Shown: positions 1 through 12,600 of the stretch, one piece after another
How positions within the stretch are numbered: position 1 is the first letter of the stretch
Layout: each line of letters begins with the position of its first letter
DNA from: Pararge aegeria
Lineage: Eukaryota; Arthropoda; Insecta; Lepidoptera; Nymphalidae
Assembly: GCF_905163445.1 (NCBI RefSeq)
Contig: NC_053191.1
Coordinates: 7,812,001-7,876,000 of the forward strand
DNA length: 64,000 bases
Direction of reading: 5' to 3'
Notes under the pieces: model-generated
Told to the model about the DNA's origin: nothing
Databases searched by the model: none
Seen by the model: only the letters and a program-made list of their open reading frames with translations
Position numbers and translations under genes: made by a program

Positions 1-365
1 TCTCTGAAATAAAATAATCTATTTACATTATTTAGGTCTACTGTGGTTATCTTTACCTTCATTTTAAAATTAGTCACATTATACCGGCGGTCATTAATAC
101 TATCACGGAAGAGTTATGCATGAACTACATGAAACCTTTGTAGAATTATTAATTATGCAGTGATTTACTTTTAAAATCATCAGTTACTCAAACTAAAGAA
201 ATACAGACCAATTTTTCTTACGCTGCCCACACACACTTCAATATTATGGACAATACTTATTCTGCGTATTGATAATAATATTGACCGTTTGCGGGTAGCC
301 ATGTAGAGACAAATGGGCACGTAGTCATCAAGATTATCATCAAACCATTGGCTAAATTAATAACG

Positions 366-456
366 AGCATACGTAACTCCTGGTTCTGGCGATCAAACTC
401 GGTCCCCCCAAAGGAAGACCGAAGCACAGACCACTAGGCTACCACAATGGGTAGGT
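366..456 (-). mobile_element. tRNA-derived SINE head fragment (family A)
   Basis: The minus strand carries the tRNA-like head of SINE family A: GGTAGCCTAGTGGT (box A region) and a diverged box B (GAGTTTGATCGCC). The rest of the element is missing or unrecognisable. It lies downstream of the last visible ppk exon. In 1-365 and 457-871 I see no exon and no other feature. Confidence 0.5.
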
Positions 457-871
457 AAGTATATAGAGCTTGGACCAAAGTGATTTGGAGGCTTAGGTAA
501 GGAACTCTTAGGTCACTTCATCCATATAAATATCCCATTAAGGAAAAACTATTTTTTTTCTGGGGATCCCCGTGCTGTTTGATCTGTTCCCTCGTCTCGA
601 GCAGTTGGACAGATCGCATTTTTATTCCTATCTGTGCCTGAGGGCACAGAAAAGAGGGACGGATACGGATAATCCCTATGAATGACCAAGTTTGCCAAAC
701 AGGTAAAATCTCTTATAGTAGAGATTGATTTGAAACTTTGATTCCACGCTGCTGCAATGGGGGTTGACGCTCTTTTAGTAACTAACAATCAGAAACGTGA
801 TCTAATGTGCTCTCCAGGGTATAGGGGAAAGGTAACACTTTCTCACTAAGTTTTACCTTTGCCCAACTTAC

Positions 872-3800
872 GCAAAATATTCCGCGGACCTATTCTGGGC
901 AAAGCTAATACTCTTCGTATAGCGGTCAACAAGTGCTTTGTTCAGTGGCGCTCCACTAGGTCGTTCCGAGTAAGATATCTCCGTGCACGCAGGTAAACAT
1001 TCGTCGCAACCTCTTTCAAGACCTGTCAAAAAAGTTTGGTACATATAATTAGATAGGTATATGGAAAACGTGGTATGATTAGCGAGTACCTTAAGACGCG
1101 TAGGTACACACGTTCCATTTGTCATATTCTATTCCCATATATCGTTCGTCGTGCCGTATCAAGTGTACCTATCTCATTGGACGTATCTCATTGGACACTT
1201 TATATCTGTATACTTAGGTAATATGACCATAACGATCACCGGTTCCACTGCTGAACATAGGTTCCAAAATCCACGGTCCTAAGCCATTTATTTCCAGCGG
1301 CTCCCAAATAATCGTTTGATATCGAATTGTCCCAAGGTGCTGGAATGGCGACTCCACACCGGTAAATGTAGCGTTGGTCGACCCCCAACGATGTGGACAG
1401 ACGATATCGAATAATATATGATACGGACACTGATTTAATGTACTGGATGCGGAGATCATAATATTATTATGATCGCGTATGAAATTGTCAAGTTTTGTGT
1501 CAGCAGTTAAAGTTACTAATCTCTAATAAATGAGGCCGAGGGCATATCTACCTGCGCGAACCGCCCTATGTACAAACTAGTTTGGACTTCTTATTTCGCG
1601 AGTATTAAATCAATATGTCTTACAAATAGTTCTAGAGGTTTTTATTTATGGTATGCTTTTTTATTGTAACAAGATTATATCGTCGAAGGGGCTTCTTCAG
1701 TCAATGCTAGGAATGGTCAAAACAATATTAAAGTATTGCGACATTATGCGACGGAAGTAAGTAAGAAACACAAGCGGACGGGTGGCCTGACTCGTAAGGG
1801 TATACTATGGAAAAAAGAGCAGAATTAGTACTGATCGACACCTGCGGTGTTCTTATTGATAGAGAAAATGAGAACCATACCTATATTATGGGAAAAGTGA
1901 GCAGTCTGTTTCAACATCGCGGTCAGCATCTGTCAGATGAGACCCTGGTTGGATTCTATTGTAAGAAGGTTGAGATGGTAAGTACCTACCTACATACTGG
2001 ATGTGATGGTAAAACTTACCTTGGGGTACATAATTTTTTAAATTGCTATAACATTTCGCGTCTGCCTTCCCACAGACTCTTGTGGTTTTATTCTCTGCAA
2101 AAATCATTATTTTAGCAATGTATTTTTAGGAAAATTATAAAATTGACTTAAATATGAGTCTACCCACTTACTAGGCATATAATAAAGAACACATTTGCAA
2201 ATGTCTAGCACGTTGCGTGATTCACACTCCATCTCACAATTTCTTAATGTGTATGTCCTGTCAAAAATAAAGGTAGGTTTAGTTAATTGAGTCGGCACAT
2301 AAGAAGAAATTATTGAAGTATTTAGGTAGGTACCTATCTAAGTATTATTATGAAGAGTAGGCAGTCCTATAAGCTAATAAGCAGGGCGAACAGGCTTGGA
2401 TACAGTGGATCCTAATGCTTCTAGATCGTAATTAGGTAGACAGTAAAATATTTTCTACAAGGTTATTTCTTGTAGAATTTTTTAAATCCTCTGTTGTTGA
2501 TAAGACATTTCTCTACTTACCTATAGAACACTAAGTCCTTTTCGCTTGAGAAAAGGCAAAGCCTCTTATTGACGTCAATATATCTAAGAGATGGTTGAGC
2601 ATCGAGGATTCTCGGCTGTATGGCCACGCGGGCTTCCATTCCTGGTCCATACACTTCCCCTAGTTTAGCTATATTTGGCGTTTCTGTCGGATTGTGTAGA
2701 AGAATCTAAAAACAATTACCCTCTGTCGTAGGTGTATCACGTATGTTTTGAATTTTAAATCAACAAAATTATAATTCGAAAAAAAACCTTGAATCCAGTG
2801 CTTTTTGTTGAGGCACAGTAATATTCCTCCAGGTTTGCGTCTAAAACTAAAGTTAAGCCATGGTCGGTACCAATTCCTGTCCACATGAGAAAATAATTTT
2901 GTTTAAAACATTTTTGGAATTTCTTTTCAATCTTCTTGTCGTATCCGTATTCAATTATTCGTTCTATTACTTAATTTAAACTTTAGGTGCTCTATTTGGG
3001 CCCTGTTTCTTATCACAAATTGTGTACTATTGCAATAAATTATTTTAAAATTGCAAAATAGTCAATACATTTCTCAACATTTATTTTACGTAATCATGAA
3101 ATGCAATTAACTTATTTGCATTTTTCAATCCAGTTTCTCAGCAGGGTAAGTTCATTATGTAAAGATAAAAGTCTCAAATTATTTTATCAATTTGAAAGTT
3201 CATATTTTTAATCAGTCTAAAGAGTCAACTCATTACCAGCCCACTACAGAGCACGGATCTCCTCTCAGAATTAGAGTTCTATCACTGGCACACACCCCTA
3301 ACTTTTCCGGATTAAGCAAATAATTGTCACCTGCTTCTACGGTGAAGGATAACATCGTGAGGAAGCCTGTATGCCTAAGAGTTTTTCATAATGTTCCCAA
3401 AGGTATGTCGAGTCCACCAATCTGCACAGGGCCAGCGTGGACTACTGCTGACTCATTGTGGACTCTTCTGATTGTGGAAGGACACCCGTGCCCTGTAGTA
3501 GGCCGGTAATAGGTTCATATGAAGATGAGGATGAAAATTAGTGGCCTAGTAATCTGTCGTTTTTCTACTTATGCAAAAAAGGGGGAAGAAAAAGTGATTA
3601 AATTATTAAGTTGCGTTTCTTGAGACCCTTAGGTTTCCAGGGGAATCCATCGTCTGGCGCGTCAGTAGGGTAGCCACTTTCAGGAGTCCAGTCAACTGTT
3701 GGTAACGGAAATGTGAAGTTCAAGTCATTCAGTGCTTTTCTGTAAACAGAATTAATCAAAAAAAGGTTAGTTGAAATTTATAGACATTTGTATTTACCTA

Positions 3801-6800
3801 CTACTTAATAAGATTATGTTTTGTTTTGTCTGTTAATTTGTAATTTGTTTCGATGTCAGAATATACTGCAAGTCCCTATCCCGTAATAGCATATCCGTGG
3901 TATTTAAACAATTATCTTTATTATCATGCACGGTATAACAACTGATCTAGACGAATTTTTGTGTGGAGCTAACTTGTTTCGTATCGAAGGATAAAGAATA
4001 GGTACTTTTAAGGAAGGACAGAAAGCCAAAGGCGCGAAGAACCGCTAGTTCTTTTATTTCATTTTATTCCTATAAAAATAGCCCTTGATTGCATTTTAAC
4101 CAGGTGGTACGTAATGATGCAGTCTAAGATCTCAACAATGCGTTGCCCCTGTTAGGGATACGGTAGTAAGATTAAACCCATACTCCTAATTGGTAACAGG
4201 GTGGTAACAATTCACGGCCAAAGCCTCCCACCAGCCAAAATGTTTGATATGATAAAGTCATAACTTACGGATTTCGGAACATTTTCTCTCGATGGACTAC
4301 ATTGAAGGTACAACAAAGTCCCTCGTCCGTGAGTTGTGCATTGAACAAATCTTGGCAACTCATTTGCACAGAATTCCAGATACAAAGAGAGAGCATCTCG
4401 TTGCAAGGTTGCGTTACCTAGAATACTCTGCATTTACAATAAAAATATTACTTATTAGATAGCTCAATTGCCTTATTTATCGAGTAGTAGTGGTGCATGT
4501 TTGCTAACGGATCACGGGGTTTTCCATTGGCAAACATGCATTGGCATTGAGTTTGATTGTGGTTCGAAAATTGTTATGTAGTTATTGGAGAAATTCTCTG
4601 TGCAAGTCCAGAGTTAGGTAATTCGTGTTGCACGTATCGCGGATCACTTTAAGCCGTGTTGGTTATTGGTAATAAATTATAAGCAACCCGTGTGAATGAA
4701 GTAGCATGGTTGCTGAAGCATATGAGTGAGCAGTCCAGTGCCCAACAGTAACTGTCAGTAACACATTAATAGAGTTTGAGCTGAGGATTGAATAGTCCAA
4801 AACAGGATGCCCGGCGAAAGGATAATCTTCAAGGTAGCAAACGTGTCCCGCGGTTGAAATTATTATAACTGAATATCTGGCACTTCGTAAATAATTGATT
4901 AGCCTGATTATCCTGCGACTTATGGATTGTTGCAATTATGCTGAAAATAGTTTGTACGTATGCGTAAATTCGACTTAGATTTCTAATTTCTGGTCCTTGC
5001 AATGAACTTAGGGTTTAGGAGCATGAATCTGAACCGCGCTGCTGTCGTGCGGCATTTGTCCCCTATGTAAAGAAAGCACCATATTTTTTTATCATTCATC
5101 GGTAATTTTATAGTTTTTTAGGAGGCTTCCATCAAGCAGGGTTTTGAGTTTAAATCATTAGTTATAACGGGAAGATAGAGTTCGCTTTAGTTATGCCACA
5201 CTTACATTTATGAGAAAAGAGCGTGTGTAGTCCCAGTTAGCACTTTCAGCGATCTCGTCCTCGAAAATATCTGCATCAGTTTGAGTTGAACACAAGCTTT
5301 CCAATAATTTTTTGTCAATAGAATCCCTTCAAAATAAATTACCGACATTACATTTTTAGAATTCTGTGCGAAGGAGATTATTAAGATTAAAGTTATCTTA
5401 ACTTATCAATAGATTTGGCCATTGATTACAATTGGTTATAACTTATACAACAGATTTGTCTTTAATTTTGTAAGATTATCCATTTTTATCCCGCTCTAAA
5501 TTGAGTAATGCTAATTATGTCGGATGATTAAGTATATCAAAGAAATTAATAAGTTTATGCTTTAAGCGTTTAAGATTTTATATTCTTCTGAATAAAAAAA
5601 ACAGGATAATCCTGTTATATTAGCCAGCACTCAGGGGTGTCAATTCTGTATCGTAAAAAGGATATCACTATTTAAAACCCAATTAATTTAGCTCAGAGAT
5701 TTGGGTAAGATTAGAATCGGCTGTCGGCACCAGTATGTAAAAGTGAAATAAATAACTAAGCGGGTAGAGATTTTGAAAAATGTAGATGTTGTAGGTAAAT
5801 GATTGTTTGCTAAGGTTGGGTTGGGTTTGTTATACTCAGTATAGGAACATAGGTTCGGTTTAATCAAGGCACCGATATTGATGTTGTTTGGAATGTATAT
5901 AGTTTGGATCCACTATGTAGGATAGATACTTTTCATCCCGGAAATCTGAATACGCCGCGGGATTTATCATTTTGTTTATGCACGGTCTAACAGCTAAAAA
6001 AAAATTTGACGTTTTGTATAGGGAAGCTTGAAATATAATGTGATAATTTTTAGATAAAATAATAAACGGTACTCGCTATATTGAAAGATATACTGCTATT
6101 AAGTCAATAAATTAAATAATTATTGATAAATAAGTTCATGTTACCCTGATCTTTTTATTCGTTCTGCAACAGATTTTTTCGCTTGATTAACATTACATAT
6201 GGTGATCGCAGGAAAAGGTAGTTGGTTTAATGGCATATTCTCGGGGTTGATGCTGACAATCATTGGCGACATACGCCATTTTGCATATACGTTTAAAATA
6301 AAGAAGGCGGCGCAGATTAATGAGCTACCGAAAGCAGCCAGCCAAAAAAATCTGAAAATTCCATTAGTACATAGTTATGATAGTAGTAGTTATAGGAGGT
6401 CCTGGCTTCGATTTTCGGGTCGGGCCATTATTTAATATAAGATATATTTTAGGCGACGTATTTCGCCTAAAAATTTAAAATAACGAAGGTGACACAGATT
6501 AATTAACTATGAAACAATGCCAGCCAAAAAACCTGAACGGCTGAACCGATTCTCAATACCAAACAACTACCTCAATATGGATATTAAATGAAAGTACTTT
6601 ACAAGTACCTACAGTTTTTAAATATGAAATTTATATATTTTTCACTACTATTACTTTTATCTACTTCATAAGAAAACAGTGTCCCATGTATAAATAATGC
6701 CTAAAGAGTGTTATTGTTTTTTCACTTGTGCATCGCTAAAGCCCGCCAAAGCTCATTAATTGAGGGCGATATAGCTAAACACTTCATCCCTCCCTCCATG

Positions 6801-8331
6801 AGATAGGTAGCTGTGCCCAGCAGTGGGATATTAATAAGCTGAAAGTCATGATAAAAGAGTTTACTGCCCGTTTTGACACCAATGACAAACAAGGCAATGC
6901 CTGACCAAGTAACTCCTAAGCTAAGGAGATTACTAGGCATGCATCAATCGTTCACCAGTTATCACCTAAGAGATCAAAGTCTTCAGGCATGCGATGCCTA
7001 GCTTTAGTGTAAACGGACATACGAGTAAAGAAAACATACATGGGTCTACTTATTGATTAATGATATCGCCTTACCGTTCAAACCATGTTAACCTTTTTTC
7101 TCCGACGTAGCGAAGACCATGTAGAGTCGAGGTCAGCAAGTACTCCCTAAGATCACGGCGAAATGATTGGAAAAACGGTATTTGTCGAAACGGCCTTTCC
7201 TAAAAAACTTAAGGGTCATACGGCAGCCAAGTTAAATATAGGCAGGCAAGTACCTAAGCAAGTGTTGTGTCTCATTTGATAATATCTTAGAATTTGTCAT
7301 ATTATATATATATGAATCAAACAAGTTGGTTACTATAATCACTTAAAGCAGTTTTATGATGGTCGTTTGGCTACAGTATTATAATCTTTATGTTAGGGAC
7401 GTCAAGGTTAACTTTTTTTTTTGTAATCATTGGCGCAATATGCAGTTGGTTAGTGAAATAGCCTCGTCTATAAACAGAGCAACACTTCGTTTGCATGTGT
7501 GTGTGTAGGAACAAGTCCTATAGAGTGCTGTCCTGTGTCCATCAACCTGAGGTTAAGCCTCTTGTACCCGTAATTTCACCGGCAACGGGGACAGAAATAA
7601 TTACGATAGTAGGTACTTTCCCGGACGAGCTCTGTTCCAAAAAGCTCTTCGTACAACTATTTTGAAAAACTTCAAGGTATAGATGTATTCCGCACTGGGC
7701 CAGCGTGGTGGACTACGGCCTAAATCATTCTCATTGTGGGAGGGGACCCGTGCCCTGTAGTGGGCCGGTAATGTGTTGATATTATGATGACGATAGTTAT
7801 ATAACAGCCAATAACTTTTACAAGTGCTGATTTCATGTAAAAGAAAGAATAAATAGGTATACCAACTTGCCATTTTTACTAATTCAGTATTATGAGATGA
7901 TCCTTCATCATCAGCTGAGCAATGAACATGCACTAAAGCATTACGTGATCCAAATAGTATTTTAATCTCTTTTACTGGAACTTGACGACTTTGTTTCTAA
8001 TGAAGGCTTAGTTTGATTAAAAGCATTCCGTTTAATAACTTACTGACCTCGCTTTTACTGCGGCTTGTCGGTTTGTTTGTATTCCAGTCGTACCACGGGT
8101 ACGTTGATTGAGCCCAGTAGTTTTGCTAAATGAGAAACATTTATTAATTCAATTAATCGCCGTTCCATTAATCACATTCCTTACAATCAAGCACATTCTG
8201 GTGTTGTTTAATATTTTTTGCTCTTTACCGATATCTTTGTGATTTGAAATGTGACTTTTTAAGTTTTTACCTACCTGCTCTAAATTCGCAGGTGCCACTT
8301 TCTTCTTCTTAGTTTTATATTTTTTATTCAT
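872..8331 (-). CDS. ppk: Pickpocket-family DEG/ENaC sodium channel, 12 exons, 3' end outside window
   Basis: Subunit of a trimeric amiloride-type cation channel in the plasma membrane; insect members act in mechanical, salt, water or pheromone sensing. Coding exons in order: 8331-8275, 8125-8048, 7142-7075, 6351-6145, 5326-5206, 4417-4269, 3739-3627, 2876-2788, 2705-2521, 2257-2172, 2094-2020, 1022-872. All have AG/GT borders and compatible phases, giving about 459 residues. Seen in order: a Lys-rich N-terminus, the cytosolic LHG motif (52-54), TM1 (about 69-91), PFPAITIC (113-120), TDEGLCCTFN (207-216), a GLTLVLDA strand, LLHNPTETP, CEMEC (363-367), CKCVLYYMP and CDECLPACTE (415-424). These are the DEG/ENaC extracellular cysteine-rich signatures. 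The TM2 exon is not in the window; the last donor is GTAAGT at 871. Donors of exons 7 (GTCTCA) and 8 (GTTTTT) are weak, and the first two exons rest on phase and ATG position only. It may be nearest the ppk28 group, but the paralogue is not resolved. Confidence 0.9.
1236..1412 (-). mobile_element. RTE-like retrotransposon 3' end with 5' inversion
   Basis: Lies in the large ppk intron between exons 11 and 12. Positions 1236-1325 (minus) encode a degenerate tail of an insect RTE-like RT (IKR..GSRW..DRGFWN). Positions 1326-1412 (plus) encode the residues that normally come just before it (PKVLEWR, VGRPPT.WTDDI). The two parts meet at a GATATC, as expected for a 5' inversion during target-primed insertion. 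Confidence 0.7.
3224..3530 (+). mobile_element. SINE family A pieces in opposite orientations
   Basis: Within ppk intron 7. A short minus-oriented tail piece (3224-3262, ending in the usual accggcccactacag block, diverged) is followed by a plus-oriented 3' half at about 3337-3530. The plus piece has the family's standard blocks: acggtgaaggaaaacatcgtg-like, then the gccagcgtgg block, then gtgccctgtagt and the GGCCGGTAAT end. The tRNA head is absent. Confidence 0.6.
4103..4242 (-). mobile_element. tRNA-derived SINE family C fragment
   Basis: Within ppk intron 6. It reads as the lepidopteran repeat with ggtggtacgtaatgatgcag, agattaaacccatact and cacggccaaagcctcccacc blocks. The related copy at 32470-32697 ends in an antisense tRNA head, so the sense strand is minus. 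This copy lacks that head and is degenerate. Confidence 0.5.
6470..6541 (-). pseudogene. Decayed duplicate of the ppk TM1 exon start
   Basis: On the minus strand this stretch reads as a diverged copy of the start of the neighbouring TM1 exon (6351-6145). It gives VFWLALFHS, a stop, then LICVTFVILNF, against FFWLAAFGSS LICAAFFILNV in the real exon. An acceptor-like CAG precedes it. The in-frame stop and the loss of everything downstream of the helix make it non-functional. It lies about 120 bp upstream of the real exon in the same orientation, so it is a local tandem exon duplication that has decayed. Confidence 0.7.
6735..6860 (+). mobile_element. Non-LTR retrotransposon 3' fragment
   Basis: Contains the motif tgtgcccagcagtgggat, which marks the 3' coding end of a common lepidopteran non-LTR element; a second copy lies at 39115-39240. 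It sits in ppk intron 3 and is degenerate. Confidence 0.5.
7686..7795 (+). mobile_element. SINE family A 3' fragment
   Basis: 3' quarter of SINE family A: cgcactgggccagcgtgg, tggactacggcc, gtgccctgtagtgggccgg and the trailing gttgatat-atgatga. It lies in ppk intron 2 and lacks a head. Confidence 0.7.
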
Positions 8332-9409
8332 GCTTCTAATTTTTCAAATATGTATAGAACTTAATTTCAAGTACAATACTTATGTAGGTGGTAGGTTCGC
8401 CGAAAAGCTGGTGTCTACTGAACAAAACCCGTGGAATTTCTGTGAGTTAACGTAATTTCAAATTGTCAATGTTTGTGGTCAATTGGCTGGGTAGGGGACA
8501 TGACAAATCGACCTTGTTCCGCCTCAATTTACTTTCGATGGTCAAATTACACATTTTACAGTTATTTGTCGTTTTGACCTCATCCGCATAATGAATGGTG
8601 CATTTAGCAGTTTGTACAACAAACATAATGAACAACGATTAAAGTAAACCTTAATTTTCCTTAACCCAGCTTATTATATAGCAAAACATACAGTTATGTT
8701 ATTGACTTTACTTATTTCCATATAATTTCCAATACTGCATGTCGTGTTATCGAATATTTACATCGCAGTTCCACATCACGCTAATTATCGCATTATCGAT
8801 TAGGCAGCAATGACTTTTTATTCGGCACTAACATAAAACTTTTTTATAAAAAAATTGTGTCGTGCCATCTTAAAGTGATATTTTTTATTTACTTCGTGTT
8901 CGTCTTTATATAAATAAATATATTGCAATACACACATCGCCTTAAGTTCTAAATAATTTAAATAGGTTCGGTTAGTTAATAATTTATATAGGTTATCTAA
9001 GTATGTATGTAAAACTTCAATATTTTTTACTAATTTTAATTCTTGTTTTTTGTATAAATATGCGTTATTATGAGGTTATGTCGTTTGCTATATTGCATGG
9101 TTAAAACTCTACCATTTATTAAAGAGTTAGCTAATAGTTTACGTGTAACAAATATCTTGAAGAGTTTTCCCTTTATTCTTGAAAATTTTCATCAGATCTT
9201 TTCAACATTTAAACGGAAATACTTAACCTTTATTAGATCCTTCATAATTAAAACTTAATAATGCATTAAGATATAGAGCAGAATTAAGATTCCCTTTTTT
9301 TTATTTTGAACCAAGTTTCTTGAATGAAGATTGTAGTGTTACAAGAGAAAAACTTTTATTTATGTGTTTGTATTGTTTAATATAATTCGTTTACGCATAC
9401 ATATAATTA

Positions 9410-9415
9410 TTTATT
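9410..9415 (-). terminator. Poly(A) signal of the cuticular protein gene
   Basis: AATAAA on the minus strand, about 235 bases after the TGA at 9648-9650. A second candidate lies further downstream near 9356. Which one is used cannot be told from sequence. Confidence 0.5.
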
Positions 9416-9647
9416 ATGTACAAAAGTTCGTATAATAGATAGAAATTTCTTAGAAAAGTAACAAAAAGCCACAGGGAAGTAAGAGTCTGACGCACTAGCA
9501 CTTTGATAAACTAAATGAAGGAGGAGGAGATCGAAGGAGAAGAGGGCTTCTCGACGTATCTCTGGGGTGTCACCTGCTCGCGTTCTTCGAGAGCGCGAGT
9601 GACACGCAAGAGGAGTCCAGCATACCCGGAAAAAGAAGAGGAAGTAT

Positions 9648-12600
9648 TCACCAGCGTTGCTGGGGGTGGGCGGGGGCACCGACTTGTGCGTGAGCCGCTA
9701 AGTGAGCAGCGCGCGCGGCAGCTACCTCAGGGGTGTCGAGGATACCAGCACCGTTCTGGGCCAGTCTGATTTGAGCAGGGGGTCCTTGCCAGGAAGGAGC
9801 GCCGTTCCACTGGTTCTGTTGGGCACCGTTCCATTGGCTTTGCTGGTTACCGTTCCATTGACCTTCGTTTCCTGAGCGCCATTGGCCATCGTCGTTTCCG
9901 GCGTTCCATTGACCGTTGTCGTTTCCGGAGTTCCATTGACCGTTGTCGTTAGCAGCGTTCCATTGACCGTTGTTACCAGAGTTCCATTGGTTGTTGCCGT
10001 GACCGGAGTTGGCAGAGGAGAGAGCGGCGAGGTGGGCAGCGCGGGCTTGCGCTACTTCTGGGGTCTCGGCTACGGGCGCGGGTGCGTGACCAGCGGCGTT
10101 CCATGCGGGGGCGGCGGGAGCGGCATTCCATTGGTTGCCAGCGTTCCATTGGTTAGCGGGAGCACCGTTCCATTTGTTGTCAGCGCGTTGCCAGTATTCC
10201 TCGTTGTTCCAAGCGGGGTTGTATGAACCATCGTCTTGTGGGTTAGGGTTGTTTTGTCCGGCTTGCTGAAGAGCATTGAGGTGGGCGGCCCGCGCTTGCG
10301 CTACTTCGGGTGTGTCCAGAATGTTGCGACCATCTTGAGACAGAGCGATGTTGGCGGGTGGGCCAACCCATCCGGAAGCATGTGCTCCGTACGCCAGCGC
10401 TAAACAAGCTACGACGATCTGCGAACAAACAGAATTTTTAAATTACATTTCTCAAGTTGTTGAAAAGTTTTAGGGGCAGTTAGGAAGAAATTGATGCACG
10501 TCGCACAAGGTACGGACAACCTTATAGGCTTGTACGTTAGGTGCTAGTCTTGAAGAAAGGAATTTTCTTTTTTTGAACCGCTATATAATTATAATTCATT
10601 AAATGAACATCGACATTTAGAGTCTACAAATGTACCTACTTTTAAAGTTTTTCATTTGATTAACAGGCAAGTCAATTAGCGACTAACTCGAATTAAACAG
10701 TACGTGCAACTATTAACAAACCTCACTAACCCTGAAAATGTTAAGCTTTTAAGGCAGCTGGTGTAAAAACGTTTACTATTTAAACTTTTATTCCATTTAA
10801 TATTATTGGTGATATATAAGTGATTTTAATTGGATATTTTATTGAGCTATTTACAACAATCGTACAACATTACTAAATAATGTTGTACGAACCTATTTCT
10901 GTTTGTGGTCAGAATCTTAATGAATATTAAGAAAAGTTCGTAAGTACGAAAAACTTGCTATGAGAAGCCCAAGAAGGAATTAAAAGGTAATGGACATAAT
11001 ATCTAGTAATTAATATGGTATTGACCTATTAAAAATTCAATCTGCTATGTAACCAAAGGAACATTTTAAAGCTGATAAGCTTCTAAGGATTTTGAGAAAC
11101 CTTACCTTTAAATTACTGTTTTACTACATTTATTGACTTATTTACATTCGTAGGTAGGTGTTACTTTCGTTGTACTTGTATCCTACTGCGCGGTTTCTTC
11201 AAAAGTTAGCACATAGGCCCGGTTCCACTCTGACTAGTGATTAAGCGAGTTCATACAATTTATTCGAGATTTCCAGGCAGGGGTAGCTGTCCACCCCTGC
11301 CCCCCCCTGGCTACGCCTATGACTGTGTGCCACACAATAATGAGAGCGCATAATTTTGTTGGAAATTTATAAAGTAATTTTGTGTTTATTAAGGTATGTG
11401 CCACGACCTAAGTACAAAATCACGTAATGATGTCAGGGCTTAGGTTTGTGGTCGTGTTCGATCACCTGGCCCGATATTATAATCTAATTATGAATTTAGA
11501 CATCATATCGGTTAATAAATCAATGTCGAAAAACATTAAGTTTACAAATTTATATAGAAATATCTGAAACTTAACAAAGAAGAGATAGAAGTCTGTTATA
11601 TTACCCTCATTTTAAGCATCATCAGAGCCACGTGACGGCTTGTGGTTTTTTGCATAGAGATAGATAAATACGCGAAAGAAGTCGTAGTCAAAGACTAGTA
11701 GTACTAAAAAAGTTAAATGTCGTGAGTAATCTCGATTTCTAAAGTAAAAAGGTATACGAGCACTTGGCTTGATATTTCAAAATTTGTGATAAAATCTTAT
11801 GTTCTTGCGTTGACCTTGGCATGTATTAGGTACGTCCGTTTGTGTTTGGGGAAAATTGGAATATTCTATTTTGAATGAAAGTAACACTTTGTTGAAATAA
11901 GCTATTTTTTACATATGGGCACAAATAGTGTCATCAACAGCCATGGCAAAGCTTGCGATGAAGGACGTGTCTTTTACATTTGTGCTTTTCGAACAAAATC
12001 TTTCATTGTTTATTTCAAATTAATAAAAGGTAACATTTTGTAATTACTTTGACTTAATATAAAAATGATAAAAAAGGCTATTAGGAATATGTATTGTAGA
12101 TTAATTAGTAAGTACAAGAACAAAGCGTCAGCCAGCTCTCGTCGATATAATTTACGACCGATAAAAGTAAGGCACTACCAAGTGAATGGCGCCAAGGTTT
12201 GAAGGCTATCCGAAGGTCATGAAGCAGGAAGCCATTCTTCCGTACCTGCCTACCGTCACATAGTGACTGGTTTCTCTCGCATATAAACTTGACATTTGTT
12301 TTCATTTTTTTCCCTGCTTAGCTCTTGCAACCTACACAATTTTACATGAATTAATAGGCCAGGCCTACCATAAAATTATAGTTTGAAGAAAAAAAAGAGT
12401 CATACATTTTGGAAAAACGCGTCCTCATCGACATAAAAAAATAACGAATGTTCGGGTGCAACGTTAAGGTCTAATTCTTTGTTAAATAGAGGTGGGCGTT
12501 CATAATAAGATATAATCAGAATATCGATATTGCTGGTTGGCGTAGGCATGCCCTTCTAAATCAGCGTGCGATGGAATGCAGACAAAAAGCCAGTGAGTGG

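Noticed and set aside
1214..1459. Two overlapping minus-strand frames as a ppk exon
   Set aside because: They translate the inverted RTE fragment. The exons on either side (2094-2020 and 1022-872) already join in phase.
7601..7933. 110-residue minus-strand frame
   Set aside because: Most of it is the antisense of a SINE fragment (7686-7795). It lies inside a ppk intron and has no splice context.
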